A DNA stretch of 64,000 nucleotides from Argentina anserina (lineage: Eukaryota; Streptophyta; Magnoliopsida; Rosales; Rosaceae), in contig NC_065877.1 in the NCBI RefSeq assembly GCF_933775445.1, forward strand, positions 15,376,001 to 15,440,000, read 5' to 3'. A program made the translations under genes and the position numbers. A model generated the notes under the pieces. It searched no databases, had not been told where the DNA came from, and saw only the letters and a list, made by a program, of their open reading frames with translations. Positions 46,997 to 57,907 of this stretch are shown piece by piece; the stretch's first letter is position 1; each line of letters begins with the position of its first letter.

Positions 46997-49110
46997 CATT
47001 CATGCAATTTAGAACTATGTTTATACTTGCATAATTCATACTAAAAAAATCATTTCACCTTAAAAACTAATTATAATGGAAATTTTATTTAAGTGATCTA
47101 AGGTGGAACAATCTCGACATTGTCCAATGACGATAAGATGTTGAAGTGTGATAGGATTGAGATTTACATAGTGGAATCTTTATTTTCATAGAACAATTAC
47201 AAAAAAAAAGGTATAGAGTTAAATTAAACTCAGAATATAGTTAGGCATCATCCAACAATATTTATTCTTAGGTAGGTGGCATGGACATATTTCCATCCAA
47301 CAATATACTTGCACAACTAGTTCTTATAAAGTATGGACATGAGATTAGTTATAAAGTGCACAATTTATATATACCAGTCGGCAAACAAGATAAGCTAAAT
47401 TGTCAAAATCATGTTGACCAACAAACCTCCAAGTTGAGTTAGAATCATCCCGAAGTAAATTCATATCCAAGGTCTAGATCATATTAACACAAATTGTTCC
47501 CAACAATGGCAACAAAACAATGATAAATCCACAACAATATAAAAATGATGCATATGCCTAAGGGCTACTATTTCTACAAGACAATTTATAAATTAAAAAA
47601 GGAAGAAGCGGTGTTGTACGTAACTACAATTTGTGTCCATAAAACATAAAAAACTGTTTAGTCCATAGATAAGACATAAGAATATGAATTTGTGCAATAT
47701 GATGCTTTTTCCCATATTGCTTAATTGGAATAAGATTTATTAATATATATTAGAAAAAAAAATTCTTTTTAGCGAAATCAAAAAACATATTTCATCGGTC
47801 AAACAGCTCATACCAATCGAAGCCTAGACTAGTGTCGGTCATGCAAAAGAAAAATTCTTATATAATCTCATGTGCTTTGTCAAGCAACATATAAACTCAT
47901 ATTCGATTCTAGGTAAACTAGACTATAATAATCTTGTCATCTTGTGCAATGAGCAATTATATCTAACTTTTCATATCATCTTTTGATTTTTTTTAAGTGA
48001 GCGCATAACAATTATGAGGCTCCTCTTTGAATTGCATGATGACTAGATCAAAGTTAACCCAAAACCATGATTAAGGGGAACAAATTGTGTGTGACTTAAA
48101 GTATGAAAATCAAAAACAAGTTTGACAACACAAGTGTGGTATTGCAGCTATAAACACATTGTGGTGATAGAATTAGATTGGTTTTGAGCGAGTGATCGTA
48201 AGGGTTTTATGCTTGGAAGGCATGAAAGCATGAGTGTTTAAGGGAGGTTTCTAAGTTTGTTGCCTAATTATATTTATGATCTCCTCCACGACAACAAAGT
48301 TTTGCATTTATAGGGTTGATTAACGAATGCTAGTTTATGGGAAAAAAAGAGATCACGTTGCTCGTTTTGTAAATTATATATTAGAGTTCCGATGGTTACT
48401 AATCTACAAGTGAGTAACAATATGGTTGCTAGTTGCGGTAGTTGCTATGGCAGAAAAAAAAAGCGTACAATTTTTAACGAGTTGGCAACTGTGAATCAAT
48501 GTATGAGGGAGAAGGCAAAGCCTCCTTAGTGGTTTGAAGGATCTATAGCAAATTAGATGACAATTCCAAGAGATATGAATTTCGAAGAAGTATGTATATC
48601 TGAGTGTTGTAGGAAAAAGAAGAAGTATAAAAAATTATTTTGGTTTTTCTAGTTTATATAGGTTTTGGGTGGAAAGATCCCGTCCCATATTCGCATGCAT
48701 GTTCACTATTTCATTTATTAATTTAAGTCGCTAAGCTTAAATTTTAGGGTGAACTGATTTTACATCTAAAATTTAGTGAGAAAAATTGAAATTAATTAAT
48801 AATTTTGTTGAACGTAAGATTGTCCATAAAATATTGGAACCTTAATTAATTGATTGTGATGTCCAAATCTAGTGCTGATTTTGATAATTCATCTAACAGA
48901 GAGGTGATCACCACTTGAATAGTTTTGTTTTGTGTGTTGAAGTTGAAAACATTTTCTCGGACCTTCGGGTAGAGTAGCATTCTTCTCTTTAAAAAGAGTA
49001 GGTTAAATGCATGCCGTCTCTTTGGTGCCCCAGTGGACAACTTGCTTGTCCTATCTGAGCCAGTGGCATAGGGTTGGGTGTTTCCTCTAATGGAAATCCA
49101 CCACAAAACA
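46997..49110. other. AT-rich intergenic stretch, no gene seen
   Basis: No recognisable frame, splice pattern or terminal repeat. A minus-strand frame at 48846-49154 has no known domain and lies over a more GC-balanced segment of unknown nature. Confidence 0.45.
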
Positions 49111-49116
49111 ATTTGA

Positions 49117-49275
49117 CAGGGTCTACTATGGAGTGCTCTATTGTATGTAGACATTAAATAGTATTTGTATAAAAAATTGACTTCAAAATGTAATGTGGAC
49201 TATTAGATTTTGGGAATTTATATTTAAGTGGTGAGAATTTTGAGCTCCATACAATTGAGTGCTCCACTATAGACA
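49117..49275. repeat. small foldback/MITE-like inverted repeat
   Basis: The left arm (about 49119-49150, TCTACTATGGAGTGCTC) pairs with the inverse of the right arm (about 49240-49271, TCTATAGTGGAGCACTC). Arms are about 30 bases with several mismatches around a 90-base AT-rich core. No TSD was resolved. Confidence 0.5.
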
Positions 49276-49279
49276 AATC

Positions 49280-50176
49280 CCTACATGCATAGCTAAAGAT
49301 ACATATATATAGCAACGTAACTCTACAGTCTATAGTTAGAAAGAAACTAACGAAACAACATAGCGCGGAGGTACGTATGGCTTAATGGCTAGGATAGGAT
49401 CCGTGGGTGGCCTTATAAGATATATATGGGGGTGATTACGTGAGACTGGACTGCCATTTTGAAACCAGCAGTGTGTAGCTTCACAAGTACGTGTACACAT
49501 ACGTATAAGCAAACAATAACCATACATCGATGAGCATGTTGCAGACTTGCAGCAATTAGAAAAAGTAAACATCACACGTATAAAAAAAACCCCATGATGA
49601 ACACACATCGAAACCCAGCAGTGGAAGACAGTGATATCAACATATATACCAGCAACTACATACATTTTTTAGCCAACATTTCACTTGAAGAAATAGCAAG
49701 CGCACGGTAAAACAAATGGTCTTTTTGCACCGGCTTCATAATAATAAAGGATTACTTGGATTGACACAAAGGGTTGCAAGCATTTGAAGCTAGCTAAGCG
49801 CAAACTTGACATCGAGAATTCGAGATGATACATTGATATGGGGTACAGAGTCTACAAAAACAAAGCATACAAAGACTGAAACAGGCAAATGCTTAGTACG
49901 TACAGAGTCTACAGACACAAAGCAACGTACGAGCAATATATATAAAGTACATGTTGGCAGGGAATCGAAGGCATGAAGAATATGATCGGTGGTGGTGGCT
50001 CCATGCATGTATGGGAGTACATGCAGCGAATGAAACTGAAAATCGAACAGGAATAAGCAGGAATAATGATCAGGTAAACACGTTTTCCATCTTTAATTAA
50101 GCTTACGTAACCGTGCTTTCAATTTCTTTGATGATCAACACACGCATATTAGTGTGAACTTTGAACTATATATGAC
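49280..50176. other. intergenic stretch, no gene supported
   Basis: Short minus-strand frames (49336-49665 and 49790-50008) are Cys- and His-rich but match nothing I know. TACGTA/GTACGT palindromes recur. No promoter or splice pattern supports a gene. Confidence 0.4.
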
Positions 50177-50559
50177 TCTCAATACAAACACAAACATACG
50201 CAGGGCGTATGTTAACAACGTTTGCTTGAATTGTTCCTCCAAAACGCAGCTTCACATTATCATCTTGACTTGGCCATTCAGCTCACCATGTAGATATTAT
50301 AATCTTAGCAACAGTACATACGTATCACCAAATCATCTTGGAGCGAATTTAATTATCTGCGTCGAGATTAAAGTTAATTGGTAGGGTAGATTATTAAGAA
50401 AACTCACTTTACGGCAGATCGAGAACTAGTCGATCTCAATACAAACACAAACGTACGCAGGGCGTATGTTAACAACGTTTGCTTGAATTGTTCCTCCAAA
50501 ACGCAGCTTCACATTATCATCTTGGCTTGGCCATTCAGCTCACCATGTAGATATTATAA

Positions 50560-51500
50560 GGCAAAATTGTCAAAATACACCCCAAATTTTACTGAAATTG
50601 TCAATTTGCACCCCGAACTTGTATTTGAGCAAATTACCTCTTAAACATGGTAAAAATTACCGATTTACACCACATCCATTAAATTTAACTGTTTCTATCC
50701 AATTTTGCATCACATGTCATGCACATGAGGGGTAATGTTGTCATTTTCTATTTATATTTTTCTTAAAAACAAATAAAAATATTCTTTAAAATGAGGATTA
50801 TTTTTTTAATCAAATTATTTATTTACATCTTTTTTCTACATACTTAACCATACTTCGAATTATATATTCAACATACCTACCCATTTAAATATAGTGTGTT
50901 GTGTATATATATATATATTTTATATGTATACATTGTTGGAAGAAGAATGAAACGAGAATAATAACGACGTAATGAAACAGAACGTAACCGTTTATTGATT
51001 GATAATATGGCTTATATATAGGTATTACATAACTACAATCTCGTAGTTACAGAGATGCGAATCTATCTTTAATAGGAAACTTAATAAGGCTAAGACACAC
51101 ACAATGGTATAATAGTAATTCTCCCGGAACACATTTATTTTTAATTTTCAATGTATTTATTTATATTTTTCTAATATCTTTTAACATACCATATCACGTA
51201 AAATAATAAATATATAAATCAATAACATGTTTCGAAAAAAAAACATTGTAACAAGTGTTCCTCTTAAATAATTTTATTAATTTATTTCATTATTAAATAT
51301 GAATAAATATATAATGACAATATTGCCCCTCAAATGGATGATATGTGACTTAAAATTGGATGGAAAACATTAAATTTAACGAATAGGGTGCAAATCGACA
51401 AATTTTTACCAAATTTAGGAGGTAAATTGACTCAAATATAAGTTCAGGATACAAATTAACAATTATGACCAAGTTTAGAGTGCAAATCGGCATTTTTGTC
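50560..51500. mobile_element. Mutator-like MITE, 941 bp, with about 200-bp terminal inverted repeats
   Basis: A perfect 9-bp TSD ATATTATAA (50551-50559 and 51501-51509) flanks the element. The ends GGCAAAATTGTC and, inverted, GACAAAAATGCC lead into long inverted repeats that pair for about 200 bases through TTTGCACC, TTTGAG and GTCATTTTCTAT motifs. The core is AT-rich with no transposase and holds a 196-bp nested insertion. Confidence 0.93.
50935..51130 (-). mobile_element. short solo-LTR-like insertion nested in the Mutator-like MITE
   Basis: A 5-bp direct repeat ACATT (50930-50934 and 51131-51135) flanks a 196-bp segment with GTTGGAAG and CCCGGAAC ends. On the minus strand it has TGTTCC...CCAACA-type LTR ends and a CCTATATATAAGCC TATA-like box. 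It could be a solo LTR of a small retrotransposon (TRIM type). Confidence 0.6.
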
Positions 51501-51964
51501 ATATTATAATCTTAACAATAGTACATACGTATCACCAAATCATCTTGGAGCGAATTTAATTATATGCGGCGAGATTAAAGTTAATTGGTAGGGTAGATTA
51601 TTGATAAAACTCACTTTACGGCAGATCGAGAACTAGTCGATCTCTAAAAGTCTCTAAGTCAGTCTACTTCTAAGAGAATTAGAGAAACAGTAGTTAAGTG
51701 ATCCTCTGTATATCTATTTACAAAGTTCTTGGTTTATCATGTGGTGAAAAAAGAAAAATGTGCATGCAAGACTAAGTATATGAATTTTGATTTACTAGTA
51801 GCAAACTACGAGAGGGATTAAAATTCTATTAGTAACTTTTATTTTGATACTTTTCGTTAAACCTAATTATGTGTAATAGATAAGATTGATGCGAACCCAG
51901 TAATATTTCGAAAACCCAGTTCTATACAAACACATAAACCCCTGTTACTCTCCGGAAGCTTCTG

Positions 51965-51973
51965 TATAAATAG
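51965..51973 (+). promoter_or_regulatory. TATA box of the NAC gene
   Basis: TATAAATAG lies 54 bases upstream of the NAC start codon (measured from its last base), giving a short leader of about 25-30 bases if transcription starts 30 bases downstream. Confidence 0.6.
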
Positions 51974-52026
51974 CAAATTTCAAAGTATATATGTTTTGAT
52001 ATGGTTTCATATTGTTAACATGATCA

Positions 52027-53760
52027 ATGCATGCCTCAATGGACCAATTGTTTCTTTCGATGCCTATGGAATCGAACTATCAAGCGCACCCTAGTTTCAC
52101 TGAAGATCCAGTTTTTTCGATGCCTATGGAATCGAACTATCAAGAGTACCCTAGTTTCATTGAAGATCCAGTTCTTTCGATGCCTATGGAATCGAACTAT
52201 CAAGAGTACCCTAGTTTCATTGAAGATCCAGTTGATTTTTATTGGAATTCTCTTCCACCGGGTTTTCGGTTTGCCCCAAGTGATGCAGAGCTAATTCTAT
52301 ATTACTTGCAGAAAAAGATGTTGAAGCAGCAACTGCCCCTTAACAAGATCCGTGAAATCGATATTTATCAATACCATCCTCAAGACCTTGCTGGTTAGTC
52401 ATCAGTACTCTTATACCTCTTTTTCTTTATGTTTAGTTCTTAATTTCTCATATATAATGTGCTTTCTAAATTTGCAAATAGCAAGCTTCAATTGTCTCTC
52501 TTTTTCTAATTTAGAGTTGTTTTTCTTCTTGAAAATTTATTAGTCTTTGAAAGAACATCGTTCTAATCCTACTAAGATAAATATACCGATTTAATCGTTT
52601 TCCATATATATCTCATGAGTTTGTCGTAAAATTATATCAAGTGTTTCCCTTGGATGTATTTTTTACTAGATATAACATAAATTATGCGAGTAATTTTAAC
52701 ACAAAGATCAAAAGCTTAGTGGCACATATAATCATAAATCTTCTAGCTAGGTTTTCCATCCTTCATATTTTTCATATAATTTTGAATTTGAAATATGCAA
52801 ATTTAGCACAAGTAACAAATTATCCATATGAAACACTTCTTGCTAGGGCTTAGAAATTGCAGGGATTAGAGTTCGGAACTTCGGATATATAGGTAAAGCT
52901 AGGTTTAGTTCTCCTCCGATGTAACAACAAATAACCAAATGTTCATCCGAATAAAAAATACAACTGACACAAAGAAACCAAATAATCTGTACGTTATATA
53001 TTTATAAGATAAATTCTGATATAATTTAAACCAACATTGATATATTTTCCTTTAAAATTGTAGAGACACAGTTGAACAGACATGGAGAACAAGAATGGTA
53101 CTTTTTCACTCCTAGGGAGCGAAAGTACGCCCATGGTTCAAGGCCAAATCGAACAGCAGACCATGGGAATGGATTCTGGAAGGTAACTGGAAAAGATGAA
53201 GTCATCACATTAGCTTCTGGAGCTAGAATTGGATTCAAAAATACTCTGGATTACTTTGAAGGGACACATTCAGAAAACCAAAAGACCAAATGGAAAATGC
53301 ACGAGTATAGACTAAGAAAATCAGAGAAAGATGAAGATATTGCTGCTTCAAATGATGGCGAAAAACATCAACGAGACATGAAGGTAAGTATTTATAATCT
53401 TGACTCCAAGTTATATATCTCTCCGACTCTCTTCTAATATTATGTTTTTATTTCCTACTTATTGTTATTTTGTAGTTAGATGATTGTGTTCTGTGTAAGA
53501 TTTACACAAGCAACAGATGCAAGGAAGGGAAAAGAAAGAGGACTGCTGCAAAGAGATCACTCAATCCTGATGATCAAAATAAAGATGTTCATGAGCATGA
53601 AAATCAAGTTCAAGATTCTGGCGTCACTCATTGTCTTTCAGGACCCATCAACAACTTCAATAATCAGAACAATACACAGCACAACGTGCCAAGTTCATTT
53701 AACACCCATGTCATGAACTTTGAGCGTTCGTTGAAAGCCGATAAGAAGCCTCGAAAGTGA
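52027..53760 (+). CDS. NAC-domain transcription factor with an N-terminal triplicated repeat
   Basis: Exons 52027-52393, 53064-53383 and 53476-53760 join in frame at GT-AG sites to give 323 residues. NAC subdomains appear in order: A LPPGFRFAPSDAELILYYL, B around IREIDIYQYHPQDLA, C with EQEWYFFTPRERKY and NRTADHGNGFWKVTG, D with IGFKNTLDYFEG and TKWKMHEYRL, and E DDCVLCKIY. The intron positions after B and after E resemble the usual NAC arrangement. The DNA-binding core is complete, but subdomain B reads HPQDL where DPWDL is common. The protein starts with three 20-residue repeats before the NAC domain, which is unusual. The C-terminal tail is Asn-, His- and Lys-rich with a basic KRKRTAAKR patch near the E subdomain, a possible nuclear localisation signal. 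Confidence 0.9.
52054..52233 (+). repeat. three tandem 60-bp coding repeats in the NAC N-terminus
   Basis: Three 60-base units each encode a version of SMPMESNYQEYPSFIEDPV, in frame with the NAC start. Units 2 and 3 are nearly identical; unit 1 differs at several codons (QAHPSFTEDPV). Length 60 preserves the frame. Confidence 0.95.
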
Positions 53761-54404
53761 TCATGTACCTAAATGTACCTGATCGATGGAATACACCAGT
53801 CTTTTCTCCATCCCCGAATTATTATTATACTATATATATATAGGTGACAAATTAATTAGAGAAAATCATAGAAACAATATCAAACCTTTTGGAAAATATG
53901 CACTTTGCTGTCTAATCTTTATAAAATTTCATATTTGTGTTCCACCTTTCTACTTTAATATCGGATTGGTGTCTGGAGTTAACGGCTCCATTAAAATTAA
54001 TAGAATTAAAAAAAAACTTAGGTAATCTTATCAGTTATCAGACACTCCTTGAAAAATAACTAGCCTTCAACATGCCAAAAAAAAATTTCACCTAACTACC
54101 TCATGTCTACTGTTATTTGGACTTGGCAGAATTACTGCTGACTTAACTAGGAAAGTGTTTAGACAAATTGTTAGAAATACCAGGATTAAAAGAAAACTAA
54201 CATAAGTTTTTAAACTTAAAAAAAAAAACAACAACACTCATGCTCCACTCTTAGGCGGTAGACCGCCACCTGGAGATTGAGTAAATTTTACATTTATCTT
54301 AAGATCCACTCTTAGGCGGTAGTCCACCACCTGTGGACTTAAGAGTATAAACATATAGACGGCGTTAGGAGCTCATAATATAGTTTATTTATTTCAATAT
54401 TAGT
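53761..54404. other. NAC 3' flank and AT-rich DNA
   Basis: No gene seen. The segment contains two copies of CACTCTTAGGCGGTAG about 60 bases apart (54245 and 54306), at the distal edge of the pararetrovirus remnant. Confidence 0.45.
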
Positions 54405-56195
54405 ACAAACTAAAATCTAGAGCAGTGAGACCACTGGCTTGAGGAATAAAATCTCTCGCAAAATTAACAACTCTAAAAAATCTTTGTAAAGACTTTGCGT
54501 CTAGGATGTTGTCTGGAAATTGGCTAATCTTTTTGCGATATGGTCTTGGAGATGAATCTCTCCATCCTTAACATGTATGCTGACGAAATCTATTTCACCT
54601 TTGAAAAGATGAATTTTCTTTTGTCCTAGGATGATTCCTTTCTGGACAATAAGTTTGCAAATATGCTCAAGGTGTTTTCAATGTTCATTCATAGTTCTGG
54701 AGAAAACCAGAATGTCATATATATAAACTATGCAGAAATCTGCATAAGACTTGAATATATTATCCATCTTTCTTTGAAAAATGGAAGGAGCTTGCTTTAA
54801 CCCAAATGACATGACTAGTCATTCATAGTGTCCTTGAGTAGTTCCAAAAGCGGTTAAAGGTATGGAATCAAGATGCATTTTGACTTGCCAGAAACTGATT
54901 TTGCATCAAACTTGGAAAAGATTCTTGCTCCTTTAAGTCTGTTGATGAGGACTCTCGCCTGAGCTATTCTATTTGATATCCATCCTTGATGTTCTTCTTG
55001 TTCATATCTCTATAATCTAACACCATTCTAACTTTTCTTCTTACTTGTTCTGCATGATTTCTTACAAGGAAAGCTAGAGCATGATGAGGACTACTGGATG
55101 ACTTGATTAACTTCTTTTGAAGAAGTTCTTGAATCTGGCTTTCCATTTATTTTCTATCTTGTTCTCTGTAATGTGGAATAACTTTTACATGGCAAATAAC
55201 ATTTGTATCATACATCTTTAGCTCACAATATGCTGGATCTTTTTCCCATTATAATTGAGGGTCTTCACTGATGATGGGTTCAGTAAATTCTCAATCTCCG
55301 TAAGGGTAGGAATCTTCTTTCTGTTCAACCTTGTTGGCATATACCTTAAGGTTGTGTTCCAAGATGAAATCTTCTTCTCCATCAGAGCTTGAACTCTCAT
55401 TATCAGAACTTTGAGGATTTTCCTCTGAGTCTGAATCTTCTGAGTCTTTTGAGCTCGTTTCAACTGTTATTATTTCCTGATGCTCCTTTAGCTGATCTTT
55501 TAATAACAAAACTAGTTGAAATTCTGGTTCATAACCTGGCTTGCGATCGCCACCCTTCGCTTGCGATCTCTGATATTGCTATGTGAAACCTTCTCCTATG
55601 ATTATGACTGCAACTGTAAGTCTGGATTCCCAGTAAAATTTGTTATATTTCTCAAACCTGAGCATGGCTGGAGTTTGAGTTACAATTTGTTGAAGGAGAA
55701 AATCATTTCCGATCAACAAATCAGCTTCATGAGCTTCACACTACCAAAATCGCTTAACGATAAAAGTTCTTCCTCTCAATAAAATTTTAACATTCTTAGC
55801 GAAGATGTTCATATTCATCTCATTGTTTCCCATTCCAATTCCTGTGACTGGTTTGTCAGCTTGCTCCCAATATTCTTTAGGAATATCATATCTCCTTGTT
55901 AGACTATATCCTAATCCACTATCTACAAATGCATGTAGATAATATTTCTTGTAAATGGGAAACTTCAGTCCTACGGTTATGTTGTTATAACCACTTGTTT
56001 GGACTTGTTTTAATGGTTTTGGTGAATCACTAGATATTTTGATTAAATGATTGATTATCCTTTTTTCTTCTTGTGTGAAAGACTCTTCCACTTTTGTTGA
56101 TATATAATTACTTAATGAAGTTACCAACTTCATTTTCTCAATATCATTTCTAAGTCTTTGCTTGAGGATTTGCTATTTTTCCTGCTCATAGAACA
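54405..56195 (-). pseudogene. endogenous pararetrovirus (Caulimoviridae) polyprotein remnant
   Basis: On the minus strand an aspartic-protease block comes first (55741-56133, with HAFVDSG). A Ser/Glu-rich spacer follows (55218-55509), then reverse transcriptase (54405-55160). RT features include ALAFLVRNHAEQVRRKVRMV, a GHYE...MSFGLKQAPSIFQRK stretch, DILVFSRTM, and a later FARDFIPQASGL stretch. The order and motifs fit caulimovirids, not LTR retrotransposons. It is inactive: several stops, frameshifts between blocks, a stop just after GHYE, and the RT active site at 54714-54725 reads YIYD, lacking the first of the two essential aspartates. The RNase H end, coat protein and movement protein are absent. 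Genus is not assignable from this. Confidence 0.87.
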
Positions 56196-57327
56196 TCTTA
56201 TATTCTTGATCAACAAAGATATGAATGTGATTGGTGATGTCACTAGTAGTGTGACTGAAAATGTAGCTGATGAATGTCGTGTTACTAGTAGTGTGGCTGG
56301 TAGTGTAACTGATGAATGTATTGTGTGGCTGATAGTGTGACTGGTGGTGTGACTGAGTGTAGCTAACGATTTTGTGTGTGTGACTAATAGTGTTTGTACG
56401 ACAACATCAGTGTCGATATTTTGATCGTGTTAGTTGATTTGAGAAGTTCAAGATCGATCACATAACAGTTACAAAAAGTTTGTTATTTCTAGTCAATCTT
56501 TTTCTTCTTGTGACAACATAGTCACACTACCAGATACACGGGTAGTCACACTACCAGAAACAATGACAGTCACAATGTCATTATTGTAACAACTAGTGTG
56601 ACTAGTGGTATGGCTGCAAGTGTTATTTGTAGTGGACAACATTATAACTACCAATGTGACTCCTAGTGTGACACATATTGTGACAGTCACACTACCAGTC
56701 ACATTAGTATTTGTAATGACAGTTACACTACCAGTCACAAGTGCAGTCACACTAACAGTCACAATATCCATATTGTAACTACCAGACTAGTAGTGTGACA
56801 CCTGATGTGACTATATTCGCTGGGTGTCGAGAGAAATTTATAAATTAGCAAAATTATGTTAAAATTCAAAGAAGATCGGTATGATTATGCTCAAAATGAA
56901 GCGAATAGCTAGAATTATGGAGCCTTGGGCTCCGGTTTCGCCAAGAAAGCTCAGAGCACCGCCATGGACGGCGGTAGCCCCTTTCGAGGGTTTCTGCAGC
57001 TTATATGGTGGTCGATTCGAAGTGGGTATGATATCAAATGAAAGATGGGAAAAAGATATTTCCAACGGTAACAACCATACTCAAATCTATCGTCGGACGA
57101 CAAAGTTATGGCCGGAATAAGAAAAATAATGAAAAAGAAGAAAAAAATGGGAAAGGGTAAAACAGTCAGCTAAAATATTAAAAAAGTGATTTTTTCTAAT
57201 TTTATTTGAAACTTAATGACATTTTTTGTAATTTCCAATTAAATGTAAAAACCATCTTTTATTGGATTTTTTTCTTTAACTTTTTTATAATTTAAAATTA
57301 GATCTGGTACTAAATAATAATTTGCTC
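56195..57327. mobile_element. Mutator-like element related to 26074-27595, one end missing
   Basis: In inverted orientation it shares the roughly 300-bp box (56859-57120 versus 26224-26540, with TTTCATTTGATAT, CGAATCGACCA and GGCGAAACCG motifs). It also shares the terminal region up to GAGCAAATTATTATTT at 57327-57312. The base after the end starts TAAAAACAG (57328-57336), a candidate duplication half. The opposite terminus was not found, so the element is probably truncated near the pararetrovirus remnant. Confidence 0.7.
56220..56810. repeat. GTGACT/GTCACA repeat array, second locus
   Basis: Units such as GTGTGACTGGTGGTGTGACT (56220-56400) and AGTCACACTACCAGTCAC (56515-56770) repeat many times, in both orientations. 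It is the counterpart of the array at 26570-27110 in a related element, though unit spacing differs. Confidence 0.87.
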
Positions 57328-57741
57328 TAAAAACAGATATCCCTATGGAACAACGCTATATAGAAATGGGTAATTAATATCAGGAAAACATAGAATAATT
57401 AGTTATTAAAAATGTAAAAGAAAATGTGCGTTTTATATACAATTGAGTCTCAATTAGATTTTTTTAGCGACATTTGATAAAATTGAAGGATATAGAAAAA
57501 TTAGCATGACTACTATAAGTCATGTAACTCAAGTATTATCTTGATTTCCTTCTTTCATTTTGGGTAGTTAGACATTTTGGGTGGTTCAAAATTTTAGCTA
57601 TAAAATTTCTCTTATGACTTTATTAATAAAAGATGTGTAGTGTAGAAAAAATGAAAACAAATTGCTTGTATTTAAGGTATTTGCGTAACTTATACGCGTA
57701 CGGCGTACACCCTCGCGGATTCAGCACCGCCTCGCGAAACC

Positions 57742-57748
57742 TATAAAA
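57742..57748 (+). promoter_or_regulatory. TATA box of CstF64-like copy 2
   Basis: TATAAAA sits in the context CCTATAAAAGCAG, 160 bases before the start codon. A C-rich start region and a pyrimidine-containing leader follow. Copy 1 has no equivalent sequence. Confidence 0.65.
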
Positions 57749-57907
57749 GCAGTAAACCACCCTCCTCCTTCGCACGTCCCCAAAATTTTGAGCGAAGATA
57801 CCTCCAACCAATTCCAATCCGAATCCCAATCCAACTGGGAAAAGGAGAGATTGGATTTCCTAATTTCTGTAAATCAGTTGTCTTTCACTTCTTAATTCAC
57901 TCTCAGA

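Larger units (their letters stand above)
50177..51640. repeat. 257-bp tandem duplication, second copy split by a transposon
   Basis: Copy 1 occupies 50177-50433. Copy 2 starts at 50434 and ends at 51640, but a 941-bp insertion plus its 9-bp TSD divides it; subtracting these leaves exactly 257 bp. Copies differ at a few bases only. The duplication therefore predates the transposon. It ends about 390 bp upstream of the NAC start codon. Confidence 0.92.

Noticed and set aside
48846..49154. 102-residue minus-strand frame
   Set aside because: No known motif and no gene context; may lie in an unclassified repeat.
54405..56195. Interpretation of the RT/protease remnant as a Ty3/gypsy retrotransposon
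   Set aside because: The RT motifs (VRNHAEQVR, GHYE, FARDFIP) resemble caulimovirids and no LTRs flank the segment.
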